A DNA stretch of 64,000 nucleotides from Candidatus Cacconaster equi. GTDB taxonomy: Bacteria; Bacteroidota; Bacteroidia; Bacteroidales; UBA932. The notes beneath the pieces were generated by a model. The model saw only the letters and a list, made by a program, of their open reading frames with translations, made no database searches and was not told the origin of the DNA. Shown here piece by piece: positions 9,480 through 17,823 of the stretch (the first letter of the stretch is position 1; each line of letters opens with the position of its first letter). Position numbers and translations under genes: made by a program. The DNA lies in assembly GCA_018065895.1 (NCBI GenBank), contig JAGHSK010000017.1:1-64000 (forward strand), in the 5' to 3' direction.

Positions 9480-10942
9480 CAGCGCGTATAGTTAGGTGCC
9501 TCTCTGGTGATTGTCACGTCGTGAGGATGGCTCTCCACCATTCCGGCTGAAGTAATCTTGACGAACTTGGCCTCTTTGAGCACATCCAGATTCTTTGCTC
9601 CGCAATATCCCATACCAGCGCGAAGTCCACCGACCAATTGATAGATAACCTCCGCCAAAGTACCCTTGTATGGCACTTGCGCCACAATTCCCTCAGGGAC
9701 AAGTTTCTTGATATCTTCTTCCATATCCTGGAAATAGCGGTCTTTTGAGCCTTTCTGCATAGCTTCAAGAGAGCCCATTCCACGGTATGACTTGAATTTT
9801 CGGCCATTGAGGATGATAGCCTCTCCCGGGGCCTCTTCCACTCCGGCGAACAGGGAACCTGCCATTATTGTGCTTGCACCAGCCGCCAAAGCTTTGACAA
9901 TATCTCCTGAATAGCGGATTCCACCATCTGCAATTACAGGAATTCCACTGCCTTTAAGCGCATCAGCAACATTCATGACTGCAGTGAGTTGAGGGACACC
10001 GATACCAGCAATGATTCTGGTAGTGCAGATCGATCCCGGGCCGATGCCTACTTTGACGCCGTCAACTCCGCACTCCTTAAGGGCGAGAGCCGCCTCTGCC
10101 GTAGCTATGTTCCCGGCAACTATCTGAAGATCCGGAAAGGCCTTGCGTATTTTCTTGATTGTTTCGAGTACGAATACGGAATGTCCGTGAGCGGTATCGA
10201 GAACAACTGCGTCCGTATGCACGCTTACAAGTTTTTCCACATCCTGCAGGCTGTGAGAATTGATGCCCACTGCCGCCGCCGTGAGAAGGCGTCCCATAGA
10301 ATCCTTGCTTGCCGACGGATTGTCCTTTATCTTGTTGATGTCACGGAATGTGATGAGCCCGACAAGCTTGTTGTCCGCATCAACGACAGGAAGCTTCTCA
10401 ATACGATGCTTTCTCAGCACCTCCGTAGCCTGAGGTATGGAAGTGTTCGGAGAGACGGTGATGAGATTCTCGGATGTCATCACAGATTTTATCGGTGTCG
10501 CCGCATTGTCCTGGAATCTCAGGTCACGGTTCGTAACAATACCGATGAGATGTCCCCCTCCGTCAACTACAGGAATTCCACCTATGTGGTTCTCATGCAT
10601 AAGTTTCAAAGCATCACCGACTGTAGCCCCGACAGAGATTGTAACAGGATCATATATCATTCCGTTCTCTGCTCTCTTCACTTTACGAACCTGCTCCATC
10701 TGCATGTCAATAGGCATATTCTTGTGAATAACACCTATTCCGCCTGCTCTGGCCATCGCAATTGCCATATTGGCATCCGTAACAGTATCCATAGCGGCGG
10801 ATACGATCGGAACATGAAGAGGAATCTCACGGGTGAATCTGGTGCATACGTCCACATCGCGCGGGAGAACCTCACTGCGGGCAGGGATAAGGAGGACATC
10901 ATCGTATGTCAATCCTTCCATTACAATCTTGTCAGTGTTCAT
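9479..10942 (-). CDS. guaB: Inosine-5'-monophosphate dehydrogenase
   Basis: Cytosolic enzyme that oxidises IMP to XMP with NAD+, the committed step of GMP synthesis. Product of 487 residues with a TIM barrel interrupted by two CBS domains at about 90-205 ([46 protein letters not shown]), the catalytic loop [11 protein letters not shown], the phosphate-binding DGGIRYSGD and the flap region. The ORF track begins 9 codons earlier at a TTG that lies inside a TATATTTG promoter box; I use the ATG ([18 protein letters not shown]), which matches the family length. It heads a four-gene operon ending in the OstA-like gene, an unexpected link of purine synthesis with envelope biogenesis. Confidence 0.96.
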   Translation of the reverse strand: MNTDKIVMEGLTYDDVLLIPARSEVLPRDVDVCTRFTREIPLHVPIVSAAMDTVTDANMAIAMARAGGIGVIHKNMPIDMQMEQVRKVKRAENGMIYDPVTISVGATVGDALKLMHENHIGGIPVVDGGGHLIGIVTNRDLRFQDNAATPIKSVMTSENLITVSPNTSIPQATEVLRKHRIEKLPVVDADNKLVGLITFRDINKIKDNPSASKDSMGRLLTAAAVGINSHSLQDVEKLVSVHTDAVVLDTAHGHSVFVLETIKKIRKAFPDLQIVAGNIATAEAALALKECGVDGVKVGIGPGSICTTRIIAGIGVPQLTAVMNVADALKGSGIPVIADGGIRYSGDIVKALAAGASTIMAGSLFAGVEEAPGEAIILNGRKFKSYRGMGSLEAMQKGSKDRYFQDMEEDIKKLVPEGIVAQVPYKGTLAEVIYQLVGGLRAGMGYCGAKNLDVLKEAKFVKITSAGMVESHPHDVTITREAPNYTR

Positions 10943-10966
10943 TTTCTCTAAATTAGATATATTTTG

Positions 10967-10974
10967 CAAATATA
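10967..10974 (-). promoter_or_regulatory. -7 box (TATATTTG) of guaB
   Basis: Perfect match to TAnnTTTG on the minus strand, 25 bases from the guaB ATG. It follows directly on the T-tract of the upstream terminator; no clear -33 TTG at the usual spacing. The TTG in this box is the false start in the ORF track. Confidence 0.7.
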
Positions 10975-10975
10975 T

Positions 10976-11009
10976 AAAAAAAAGGGCAACTCTGTCGAGT
11001 TACCCTTTT
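10976..11009 (-). terminator. Intrinsic terminator after the dipeptide epimerase gene
   Basis: On the minus strand GGGTAACTC, loop GACA, GAGTTGCCC (one G-U pair), then a run of eight T. The T-run abuts the guaB -7 box. Confidence 0.85.
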
Positions 11010-11025
11010 CTGCTTCTGATGTTTT

Positions 11026-12192
11026 TTACAAGCTGATGATGCCAGGCTTCTTGGCAAGTCCCAAACCTGGTTTGTCTTCAAGGGTGATACGTCCGTCAAC
11101 GAGTTTCATTCCTTCGAAGCAGTCGTTTCCGAGAAGATAATTGCCATCGAGATCCGCCCACTCCATCTTAGGAGAGATCTGTGCGGCAGCGGATATTGCA
11201 ACGGATGTCTCGGTCATACAACCGACCATCAGCTTCATATGCAGCTGTTCAGCCATGGTAATCATCTGACGGGCCTCATAAAGTCCGGTGCACTTCATCA
11301 ACTTGATGTTGATTCCGTGGAACGCTCCTTTGAGCTTAGGGATGTCTGTCAGACGCTGGCAGGATTCATCCGCCATGACAGGCAATGGACTGCGCTCGGT
11401 TACCCAGGCTATTTCGTCAAGATTGTATTTGCTCATAGGCTGCTCAATCATTGTGACGCCCTTCTCAGCAAGCCAGTTGATCATATCGAGAGCGTAATAT
11501 TTGTCTTTCCATCCCTGGTTTGCATCAATGACGATGTTACGGTTGTCGCGAGCGCGGATGAACTCAATCATACGCTTGTCCTCTTTCTCCGTCATTCCCA
11601 GCTTAACCTTGATGATCTTGTTCCAGTTGGCTTCGTCAAGCTTGGTCTGGAGCATTTCGTCTGACTCATCATAGCCTATTGTATAGCAGGTGTAAGGAGC
11701 TTTCTTTGCGTCGAATCCCCACATCTTCCACCAAGGCTGGCCCATGATGTTACCGCAAAGGTCGTGAAGCGCAATGTCGATTGAGGCCTTGGCAGCAGTA
11801 TTGTTGGTTGTGATCTTGTCGCACGCCTTCATTATGTCCTCAATCTGGAAAGGATTGTCGAACTGAGGAAGAATGTTTTCAATCACCTTCTTGTAGTATT
11901 CGTGGCAGGAAGCCTGTGTCTCACCGAGATATGGTGGCATTGCGGCCTCACCGTAGCCCTCGTAGCCATCCCAGCTGAGGCGTGTGATAACGATAGGGGT
12001 AGTTGTTCTGGAAGAACCTGAAATGTGGAAGGTGAACTTCATGATACCCTGAAAATCCTCCCAGTCGAGTTGCAGTTTCTTGCTTCCGCTCTTCTTCACT
12101 GCCTTTGCGGCAAACAGATCAGAGGGCTTCCACATTGCAGCAGCAGCCGTCATCAGCCCTGCCGTCTTGAGAAATGTTCTACGATTGCTCAT
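11026..12192 (-). CDS. L-Ala-D/L-Glu dipeptide epimerase (enolase superfamily)
   Basis: Converts L-Ala-D-Glu released from murein to L-Ala-L-Glu, which ordinary peptidases can use. The 388-residue product has a Tat-like signal (NRRTFLKTAG, then a hydrophobic Ala-rich stretch), then the muconate-lactonising capping and barrel domains. Visible active-site parts: KVKLG (KxK base), metal ligands in IDANQGW, IEQPM and VMADES, and the opposite lysine in GINIKLMKCTG. The NlpC/P60 gene lies 20 bases upstream in the same direction, the same pairing as ykfC-ykfB, which strongly supports the murein-dipeptide role. Periplasmic location is inferred from the signal. Confidence 0.88.
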   Translation of the reverse strand: MSNRRTFLKTAGLMTAAAAMWKPSDLFAAKAVKKSGSKKLQLDWEDFQGIMKFTFHISGSSRTTTPIVITRLSWDGYEGYGEAAMPPYLGETQASCHEYYKKVIENILPQFDNPFQIEDIMKACDKITTNNTAAKASIDIALHDLCGNIMGQPWWKMWGFDAKKAPYTCYTIGYDESDEMLQTKLDEANWNKIIKVKLGMTEKEDKRMIEFIRARDNRNIVIDANQGWKDKYYALDMINWLAEKGVTMIEQPMSKYNLDEIAWVTERSPLPVMADESCQRLTDIPKLKGAFHGINIKLMKCTGLYEARQMITMAEQLHMKLMVGCMTETSVAISAAAQISPKMEWADLDGNYLLGNDCFEGMKLVDGRITLEDKPGLGLAKKPGIISL

Positions 12193-12212
12193 ATTTTTGT
12201 GATTTTGTGTTG

Positions 12213-13256
12213 TTATTCAAAATAGACTCCGCCCTTTGCTATGGAAGTCACACCCTTGTCGCAGTCCTGAGTGCCGATGATACGTGCTGCTCGGATGATC
12301 TTGCGTTTGTAGTAATCCGGACGACTCTCGTCAAGGATGTTGTTGATACGCACGACGCCGGCAGAATGGATAATCATACCTTCGCCCATATATATGCCGA
12401 CGTGGGAGATTCGTTCAGGCCTTTCAGCTGTAGCCTCCCTTCCGAAGAACACGAGGTCGGCCGGCTGAAGGTTGTCATAGCCTTCACTTACGTCAACGGG
12501 ATCACCTGTCTTGTACTGCTGTGAGGCATTACGCAGAAGCTGGTATCCGTTCAGGTAATATACACTCTTCGAAAATCCGCTGCAGTCAACTCCTTTGATT
12601 GAAGTGCCAGCCCAAAGATAAGGGATGCCCACGAACTTCTTCGCAGTTGCTATGATTTCCGCCCTGGCGCGGTCAATGTCAGCTTGTGGAGCATCGGCAG
12701 GCACCACGGCAACACGGCTGTTGGCCCACTGCTCGAAATCGGTAACGTCTGCAGTCAGAGCGAAGGCGTGTTTTCCATTAGGAAGAATTACTTCAGTGTA
12801 TTTGCCTGATGTACCGGCATATTGTACGATACAGCCACAAACGGCGTCACACACTCTCTGGGCATCCGCCTTAGGCGCTTCCACAAAGAAGGTATAATCG
12901 TTTGTGACAATCACACGCTTTGACTTTTTCCAAGCTGCAAGGGCATCTTCGTCTGTCATCTGTATTGCAGCATCATTCACCCACGCTTTGTATCCGTCAG
13001 GTGTCTCAATCATTACCCAATAGTCATCTTCCGGAGCATAATGCACTTTTACAGGTGTACCCATAAGGGCCTGTGTACCCAGTTCGGCAGCGTAATCAGG
13101 ATCTTCGCGCATATTGATAACGGAAAGCGAAGCAAATGCAAGCCCGTTGAGTTCCTCATACTGCGGTTCTTCAATGTTCTGTTCACTCTTCGGTTGATTT
13201 GAACTGCAGGCAACGGCAAGGATTGCGCAGGCAACAATCAAAAAACACTTTTTCAT
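12213..13256 (-). CDS. NlpC/P60 murein endopeptidase lipoprotein with SH3 domains (YkfC-like)
   Basis: Cell-wall cysteine peptidase expected to cut gamma-D-Glu-diaminopimelate bonds in muropeptides with free L-Ala ends. Product of 347 residues: lipoprotein signal (MKKCFLIVACAILAVACSS), bacterial SH3 domains at about 35-200, then the C40 catalytic domain with VDCSGFSKSVYYLNG (Cys), ISHVGIYMG (His) and a following polar residue near IHSAG. The ORF track starts 12 codons upstream at a TTG inside a TAAATTTG promoter box; the ATG directly before the signal peptide is the real start. It feeds the adjacent epimerase. Confidence 0.9.
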   Translation of the reverse strand: MKKCFLIVACAILAVACSSNQPKSEQNIEEPQYEELNGLAFASLSVINMREDPDYAAELGTQALMGTPVKVHYAPEDDYWVMIETPDGYKAWVNDAAIQMTDEDALAAWKKSKRVIVTNDYTFFVEAPKADAQRVCDAVCGCIVQYAGTSGKYTEVILPNGKHAFALTADVTDFEQWANSRVAVVPADAPQADIDRARAEIIATAKKFVGIPYLWAGTSIKGVDCSGFSKSVYYLNGYQLLRNASQQYKTGDPVDVSEGYDNLQPADLVFFGREATAERPERISHVGIYMGEGMIIHSAGVVRINNILDESRPDYYKRKIIRAARIIGTQDCDKGVTSIAKGGVYFE

Positions 13257-13289
13257 ATTTTTTAAGTTTACATTTAGATGTTCAACCAA

Positions 13290-13320
13290 CAAATTTAATG
13301 ATTTTCATATCTTTGTGCAA
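13290..13320 (-). promoter_or_regulatory. Promoter of the NlpC/P60-epimerase operon
   Basis: Minus strand: TTG, 20 bases, TAAATTTG. The leader to the ATG at 13256 is about 30 bases. The spacer covers the -7 box of the opposite promoter, so the two promoters overlap. Confidence 0.75.
13308..13315 (+). promoter_or_regulatory. -7 box (TATCTTTG) of the radical SAM gene
   Basis: Perfect TAnnTTTG, 12 bases before the ATG at 13328; -33 box not obvious. It rules out the longer ORF-track start at 13199 and the intermediate ATG at 13298. Confidence 0.65.
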
Positions 13321-13327
13321 GAAAAAA

Positions 13328-14260
13328 ATGGAAGTAAAATTGAAAAAAAGATATAATCCTTTCGCTGATTTTCTCAAGGAAAAATACGGAGGCAGACTTC
13401 AGAAACTGGTGATTGACGCAGGCTTTTCCTGCCCGAACCGCGATGGGACTCTCGCCTTCGGAGGATGCACTTACTGCGACAACAATGCATTCCATCCCAA
13501 TTACAGCACTCCGGACAAAAGCATAGCGCAACAGATTGACGAAGGGATAGAATTCCATAAGATAAGATATCCCAGGGCAACACGCTATCTTGCCTATTTT
13601 CAACCATATTCCAATACTCACGCTCCAATTGAAAGGCTCAAGGAGATTTACGGCCAGGCTCTCGCCCACCCTGCCGTCTGCGGCATTGTCATAGGCACCC
13701 GACCGGACTGTGTCGATGAGCGGAAGCTTGACTACCTTGCCCAGCTGCAGAAAGAGCACATCGTCATATTGGAATACGGCATCGAATCCTGCTACGACCA
13801 GACACTCACCCACATCAACCGCCATCACACCTGGGCACAGGCAGTCGAGGCCGTGAAAATGACGCATGAGCGCGGGATAATGACAGGAGCGCATTTCATT
13901 TTCGGGCTGCCGGGAGAGAGCAGGGAAATGATGCTCAATATGGCAGGTATGATCAACACGCTGCCTGTGGATTCCGTGAAGTTCCACCAGCTCCAGATAA
14001 TCAAAGGGACTCGGATGGAGCGGGAGTTCGCCCAATACCCGGAAAGGTTCGTAACCTGGGACCTTCAGGAATACATCGATTTTTTCATAGATTTCCTGGA
14101 GAGATTGCGGATGGACCTTCGCATAGAACGTTTCGCCGGGGAGGTTCCACCGAGATTCGTCAACTCCACGCCCTGGGGTAAGGTCCGCAATGTGGAGCTG
14201 CTCAGAATGCTTGAAAAAAGGCTGGAAGAGCGGGACACCTGGCAGGGAAGGCTGAAATAA
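13328..14260 (+). CDS. Radical SAM protein, YhcC/YtqA-like family
   Basis: Member of the TIGR01212-type radical SAM family, whose reaction is not settled. Product of 310 residues from the ATG at 13328 (MEVKLKKRYNPFADFLKEKYG). The cluster region CPNRDGTLAFGGCTYCDNNAF carries the Cys residues for the 4Fe-4S/SAM site, followed by GIVIGTRPDC, a strand-loop with ILEYGIESC, HTWAQAVEAV and HFIFGLPGES, all typical of the family; VKFHQLQIIKGT lies in the C-terminal third. The ORF-track N-terminal extension overlaps the promoter and is not coding. It stands alone between divergent and convergent neighbours. Confidence 0.85.
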   Translation: MEVKLKKRYNPFADFLKEKYGGRLQKLVIDAGFSCPNRDGTLAFGGCTYCDNNAFHPNYSTPDKSIAQQIDEGIEFHKIRYPRATRYLAYFQPYSNTHAPIERLKEIYGQALAHPAVCGIVIGTRPDCVDERKLDYLAQLQKEHIVILEYGIESCYDQTLTHINRHHTWAQAVEAVKMTHERGIMTGAHFIFGLPGESREMMLNMAGMINTLPVDSVKFHQLQIIKGTRMEREFAQYPERFVTWDLQEYIDFFIDFLERLRMDLRIERFAGEVPPRFVNSTPWGKVRNVELLRMLEKRLEERDTWQGRLK

Positions 14261-14292
14261 AAAGAGGGTTGCCCTTCTTCGGGCAGCCCTCT
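14258..14292 (-). terminator. Intrinsic terminator of the rpsO-pnp-orphan unit
   Basis: Stem AGAGGGYTGCCC with loop GAAGAA; the T-rich tail is on the minus strand (TTTTATTTC) and overlaps the stop of the convergent radical SAM gene. It lacks a T-run on the plus strand, so it mainly serves the minus transcript. Confidence 0.75.
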
Positions 14293-14313
14293 CCGATCTA
14301 TTTTCAGGAAAGA

Positions 14314-14589
14314 TTACTTCTTTGCAAGTGCCGACAGTTTCTCGCACAAAGCGTCAAGGCCGGCATAAAGTTCCTTCACGATATTATTGTAATAAGCCTT
14401 CTTGCTTCCCTCTTTTGCAGGGTGATTGACCTTCACGAAAAGATCCTCTGCAAGATCGTTGGCTGCATTCATAAGAGCCTCAACCTTCTCGGTAGGAACC
14501 TCTTCATGAAACATGGAGAAAAGAAGGCAGTCTTCGATAAAATCACTTACCAGGAACTCAATGTCCTTTTTGATAACTCTTAGGTTCAT
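14314..14589 (-). CDS. Small cytosolic protein of unknown function next to pnp
   Basis: I do not recognise a family. The 91-residue product is predicted mostly helical and acidic, with no signal peptide or membrane segment (start MNLRVIKKDIEFLVSDFIEDC; end KLSALAKK). Two bases separate its ATG from the pnp stop, and a terminator follows, so it is the last gene of the rpsO-pnp unit. Clean codon use, a plausible start and tight packing argue for a real gene. A link with RNA decay is suggested only by position. Confidence 0.75.
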   Translation of the reverse strand: MNLRVIKKDIEFLVSDFIEDCLLFSMFHEEVPTEKVEALMNAANDLAEDLFVKVNHPAKEGSKKAYYNNIVKELYAGLDALCEKLSALAKK

Positions 14590-14591
14590 TT

Positions 14592-16880
14592 TTATTCTGA
14601 TTTAGGGTTGTTGTTTTCTTTTCTTGGTCCTCTTTCACGGTTGTCCTTGTTGAAAGGGCGGCGAGGCCCGTTGTTGTGGCGATCACCTGAAGGGCGGCGG
14701 TCACCCTGAGGACGCGGTTTGCGCTCAGGTTCAACATAGCCTTCCGGTTTTTCGAGGAGGGCTCTGCGGCTCAGACGGAGCTTGCCGGTCTTGGCATCGA
14801 TTTCGAGGAGTTTTACATCCACTTCGTCACCTTCGTGAAGGACATCCTCGACCTTTTCAGTCTTTGCCCAGTCAATTTCGGAGATGTGGAGCAACCCCTC
14901 CTTGCCAGGAAGAATCTCTACGAAAGCACCGAATTCAAGGATTGAAACCACCTTGCCGTGATATACTTCACCGACCTCAGGAACGGTTGTGATGGCCTTT
15001 ATCTTTGCAAGGCAGGCATCCATTGCTTCGCGGTTGTCACCGAAGATATCGACAACTCCGATTGCATTGCCCTGAGCATCTTTCTGCTCTTCGATTGTGA
15101 TGGTGCATCCTGTCTCCTTCTGCATGCCCTGAATGGTCTCGCCACCTTTTCCGATGATGGCTCCGATGAATTCGCCTGCAACCTGAATCTGGACGATGCG
15201 AGGAACGAACGGCTTGTAATCCTCACGAGGCTTGTCGATGGTCTTGAGCATCTCACCCATAATATGCATACGGCCCTGACGTGCCTGTTCAAGAGCTTTT
15301 TCGAGAACATCATAGCTCAGTCCGTCAACCTTGATATCCATCTGGGTGGCGGTGATTCCGTCTGCAGTACCGGTAACCTTGAAGTCCATATCGCCGAGAT
15401 GGTCCTCGTCACCAAGTATGTCGGTAAGGATGGCATAACGGTCATTAGGACGTTCAGCATCCGTGATCAGGCCCATGGCTACACCCGCAACAGGTTTCTT
15501 GATCTTCACACCTGCATCCATAAGGGCAAGGCAGCCGCCGCAAACGGAAGCCATTGAAGAAGATCCGTTTGACTCAAGAATATCTGATACCACACGTACT
15601 GCGTATGGATTTTCAGGAGCCAATGGAACAACCGGCTTGAGAGCGCGCATTGCAAGGTTTCCGTGACCGATCTCACGACGGCCGACACCTCGCTGGGCTT
15701 TTGCTTCACCGGTTGCAAAAGGAGGGAAGTTGTAATGAAGAACGAACTGCTGGTCGTCCTGAATGAGAACCTCGTCAGTCTCCTTCATATCCATCTTGGT
15801 ACCGAGGGTGACAGTGGCAAGCGACTGAGTCTCACCACGGGTGAAGATAGCGCTTCCGTGTGCGCAAGGCAGATAGTCAACCTCGCACCAGATAGGGCGC
15901 ACCTGATTGCATACTCGGCCGTCAAGGCGGATGCCCTCGTCGAGAATCATATTACGCATCGCCTCTTTCTCCTCGTTGTGATAATATCTTTCAACAAGAG
16001 GAGCCTTCTCCTCAAGTTCCTCTTCAGGAATGGTTGCAAGGAACTCTTCCTTAATAGCCACGAAGCCGTCTTCACGCTCATGTTTAGGCTTTGCGCTCTT
16101 TGCCAGAGCATAGCACTTGTCGTAGCAGAATTCGTGAACGGCCTTCTTGAGTTCCTCATCCTCTACGTCGTGAGGATAGTCACGCTTGTTGACGTCGGTG
16201 CCGAGTTCCTTCATAAGCTCTTTCTGAACGCGGCAGTGGCGTTTGATCTCCTCGTGGGCGAATTTGATCGCCTCAAGCATATCGTGTTCGCTGACCTCGT
16301 TCATCTCGCCTTCCACCATCATGATGTTCTCTTCGGTGGCTGCGACCATAAGTTCAAGGTCAGAATCTTTCATTTCGCTGAAGTTAGGGTTGATCTTGAA
16401 CTGCCCGTTTATGCGGCACACGCGAACCTCCGAGATAGGTCCCATGAATGGGAGGTCGCTGGTGGCAAGGGCGCAAGATGCAGCCAGTCCTGCAAGAGCA
16501 TCCGGCTGGATGTCCTTCTCTGCAGAGATAAGGTTTACGTTCACATAAACCTCAAGATGAAAATCGTCAGGCCAGAGAGGTCTGATAGGACGGTCCACAA
16601 GGCGGGAGATCAGAATCTCATAGTCAGAAGCCTTGCCTTCCCTCTTCATGAATCCGCCGGGGAAGCGTCCTGCTGAATAATACTTTTCTTTGTAATCAAC
16701 CTGAAGCGGAAGGAAATCAGTGCCTTCCTTCACTTCTGAAGCAGCCGTGACGGTTGCAAGCAACATTGTGCCGCCCATCTTGACCACTGCTGAACCGGCC
16801 GCCTGTTTCGCCAATTTGCCGGTTTCAATTTCAATTGTTCTACCATCAGCCAGTTGGATGGTTTTCTTTATTATATTCAT
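14592..16880 (-). CDS. pnp: Polynucleotide phosphorylase
   Basis: 3'-to-5' phosphorolytic exoribonuclease of mRNA decay, acting as a ring trimer. Product of 762 residues: two RNase PH domains (first from about 10, [13 protein letters not shown]; second from about 320, [15 protein letters not shown], with [13 protein letters not shown] and the catalytic-site [15 protein letters not shown]), a KH domain at about 575-635 ([15 protein letters not shown]) and an S1 domain at about 645-710 ([24 protein letters not shown]). A basic Arg/Asn/Gly-rich tail of about 45 residues follows and makes it longer than the 711-residue E. coli enzyme. No promoter box lies between rpsO and pnp, so pnp depends on read-through of the hairpin after rpsO. 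Confidence 0.97.
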   Translation of the reverse strand: MNIIKKTIQLADGRTIEIETGKLAKQAAGSAVVKMGGTMLLATVTAASEVKEGTDFLPLQVDYKEKYYSAGRFPGGFMKREGKASDYEILISRLVDRPIRPLWPDDFHLEVYVNVNLISAEKDIQPDALAGLAASCALATSDLPFMGPISEVRVCRINGQFKINPNFSEMKDSDLELMVAATEENIMMVEGEMNEVSEHDMLEAIKFAHEEIKRHCRVQKELMKELGTDVNKRDYPHDVEDEELKKAVHEFCYDKCYALAKSAKPKHEREDGFVAIKEEFLATIPEEELEEKAPLVERYYHNEEKEAMRNMILDEGIRLDGRVCNQVRPIWCEVDYLPCAHGSAIFTRGETQSLATVTLGTKMDMKETDEVLIQDDQQFVLHYNFPPFATGEAKAQRGVGRREIGHGNLAMRALKPVVPLAPENPYAVRVVSDILESNGSSSMASVCGGCLALMDAGVKIKKPVAGVAMGLITDAERPNDRYAILTDILGDEDHLGDMDFKVTGTADGITATQMDIKVDGLSYDVLEKALEQARQGRMHIMGEMLKTIDKPREDYKPFVPRIVQIQVAGEFIGAIIGKGGETIQGMQKETGCTITIEEQKDAQGNAIGVVDIFGDNREAMDACLAKIKAITTVPEVGEVYHGKVVSILEFGAFVEILPGKEGLLHISEIDWAKTEKVEDVLHEGDEVDVKLLEIDAKTGKLRLSRRALLEKPEGYVEPERKPRPQGDRRPSGDRHNNGPRRPFNKDNRERGPRKENNNPKSE

Positions 16881-16900
16881 ATCGTCTTAAAATGTCCTAC

Positions 16901-16928
16901 AAAAAAGGCCGCATATTTCGGCGGCCTT
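16901..16928 (-). terminator. Leaky terminator/attenuator between rpsO and pnp
   Basis: Minus strand: AAGGCCGC, loop CGAAATAT, GCGGCCTT, then TTTTG. Since no promoter is visible downstream, pnp must be transcribed through it. It may also be a processing site, as in the E. coli rpsO-pnp spacer. Confidence 0.75.
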
Positions 16929-16946
16929 ACATCAGGTTTTCCTATT

Positions 16947-17222
16947 TTACTTACGAAGGTTAAGAGCCTTCACAATAGCTCTGTATCTCTCGATATCGGT
17001 AGCCTTGAGGTAATCAAGCATCTGACGACGTTTACCGATCAGGCGCTGCATTGCGCGCTGGGTGCCGTGGTCTTTCTTGTTTGCCTTGAGGTGACCGGTC
17101 AGGTGAGCGATACGGTAGGAAAACAAAGCAATCTGGCTCTCTGGAGAACCAGTGTCAACATTAGACTTTCCGTATTGACCGAAAATCTCTTGCTTCTTGT
17201 CTGCGTTCAGATATTCTGACAT
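16947..17222 (-). CDS. rpsO: 30S ribosomal protein S15
   Basis: Primary 16S rRNA-binding protein of the central domain. The 91-residue product matches the family (89 in E. coli) with the signature TGSPESQIALFSYRIAHLTGHLKANKKDHGTQRAMQRLIGKRRQMLDYL (only parts needed: LTGHL, DHGTQR, RRQMLDYL). It starts a unit with pnp. Its own strong promoter lies about 50 bases upstream, and the leader begins with a hairpin, which could be a site for S15 feedback as known in other bacteria. Confidence 0.97.
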   Translation of the reverse strand: MSEYLNADKKQEIFGQYGKSNVDTGSPESQIALFSYRIAHLTGHLKANKKDHGTQRAMQRLIGKRRQMLDYLKATDIERYRAIVKALNLRK

Positions 17223-17250
17223 TGTAGCAAAAAATTAATTAATAAAATCT

Positions 17251-17265
17251 CCCGACTTTTTCGGG
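17251..17265 (-). promoter_or_regulatory. Stem-loop at the 5' end of the rpsO leader
   Basis: Minus strand CCCGA, loop AAAAG, TCGGG, beginning within a few bases of the predicted transcription start. It could protect the 5' end or take part in S15 autoregulation; the sequence alone does not decide. Confidence 0.45.
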
Positions 17266-17269
17266 TCTG

Positions 17270-17299
17270 CAAATGTAGGGATTATTTTCGAATTTACAA
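17270..17299 (-). promoter_or_regulatory. Promoter of rpsO-pnp
   Basis: Minus strand: TTG, 19 bases, TACATTTG. Both boxes fit the Bacteroidetes consensus and spacing. Confidence 0.8.
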
Positions 17300-17313
17300 G
17301 TATTCCCAATCAA

Positions 17314-17345
17314 TTTGTAAAAAACTGCCACTATTTGTAATTTTG
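17314..17345 (+). promoter_or_regulatory. Promoter of the YgjP-like gene
   Basis: Plus strand: TTTG, 20 bases, TAATTTTG, about 33 bases before the ATG at 17379. It points away from the rpsO promoter. Confidence 0.75.
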
Positions 17346-17378
17346 AAGCAATAAAGCAGCAGTATCTTTCCCAGTCCC

Positions 17379-17774
17379 ATGATTTTCAAATTCATATACC
17401 GACGCAGGCGCAGGCCGAAACCTTCGGGTCCGGAGATTGAGCGGCTCCGCGCCGAAGCCAAGGCTTTTCTGCCTGACCGGCTCAGGGAACTGGCGGTACA
17501 GAAGGGATTTGCCGACGGGAGTCACTGCGAATACCGGCGCATATTCATAAAGAACAACCTCACGAATTGGGGCAGTTGCTCGTCAAAAGGCAACATCAAC
17601 CTCAACCTGCGGCTGATGCTGCTTCCGGAGCATTTGCGTGACTATGTGATTCTGCACGAGTTGTGCCATCTCAGGTACCCGAACCACGGAAAGGAGTTCC
17701 ACTCCCTGCTGAACAGCTTGTGCAATGGGCAAGAGAAGCAGCTTCGCGAAGAATTAAGGGGCTACCACACATAA
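17379..17774 (+). CDS. YgjP-like (DUF45) zinc metallopeptidase-family protein
   Basis: Small WLM/YgjP-type metal-dependent hydrolase. The 131-residue product holds the family core: NNLTNWGSCSSKGNINLNLRL followed by the zinc site HELCHLRYPNHGKEFH (HExxH with a downstream His). The N-terminus is strongly basic (IYRRRRRPKP). It is about half the length of the 230-residue YgjP proteins and lacks their N-terminal beta region, so it is a compact form. Start chosen from the upstream promoter and the lack of an earlier ATG. It is monocistronic, between the rpsO promoter and a two-way terminator shared with glyA. Substrate unknown. Confidence 0.8.
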   Translation: MIFKFIYRRRRRPKPSGPEIERLRAEAKAFLPDRLRELAVQKGFADGSHCEYRRIFIKNNLTNWGSCSSKGNINLNLRLMLLPEHLRDYVILHELCHLRYPNHGKEFHSLLNSLCNGQEKQLREELRGYHT

Positions 17775-17806
17775 AAAATGTCCGACAAGATCTGCCGGAC
17801 ATTTTT
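17774..17806. terminator. Two-way terminator between the YgjP-like gene and glyA
   Basis: AAAAATGTCCG, 11-base loop, CGGACATTTTT: a symmetric stem with A and T flanks that serves both convergent genes. Confidence 0.85.
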
Positions 17807-17823
17807 CAGTTTTCAGAAAGGGC

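Noticed and set aside
9989-10951. 320-residue plus-strand ORF antisense to guaB
   Set aside because: It lies wholly over a confident essential gene, has no recognisable domain and shows composition expected of an antisense shadow.
13199-13327. N-terminal extension of the radical SAM ORF
   Set aside because: It overlaps the divergent promoters and the start of the NlpC/P60 gene; the family begins at MEVKLKKRYNPF.
13295-14347. 350-residue minus-strand ORF antisense to the radical SAM gene
   Set aside because: The plus-strand product has clear family motifs; this frame has none.
15663-16676. 337-residue plus-strand ORF antisense to pnp
   Set aside because: Shadow of a highly conserved coding region; no promoter or start context.
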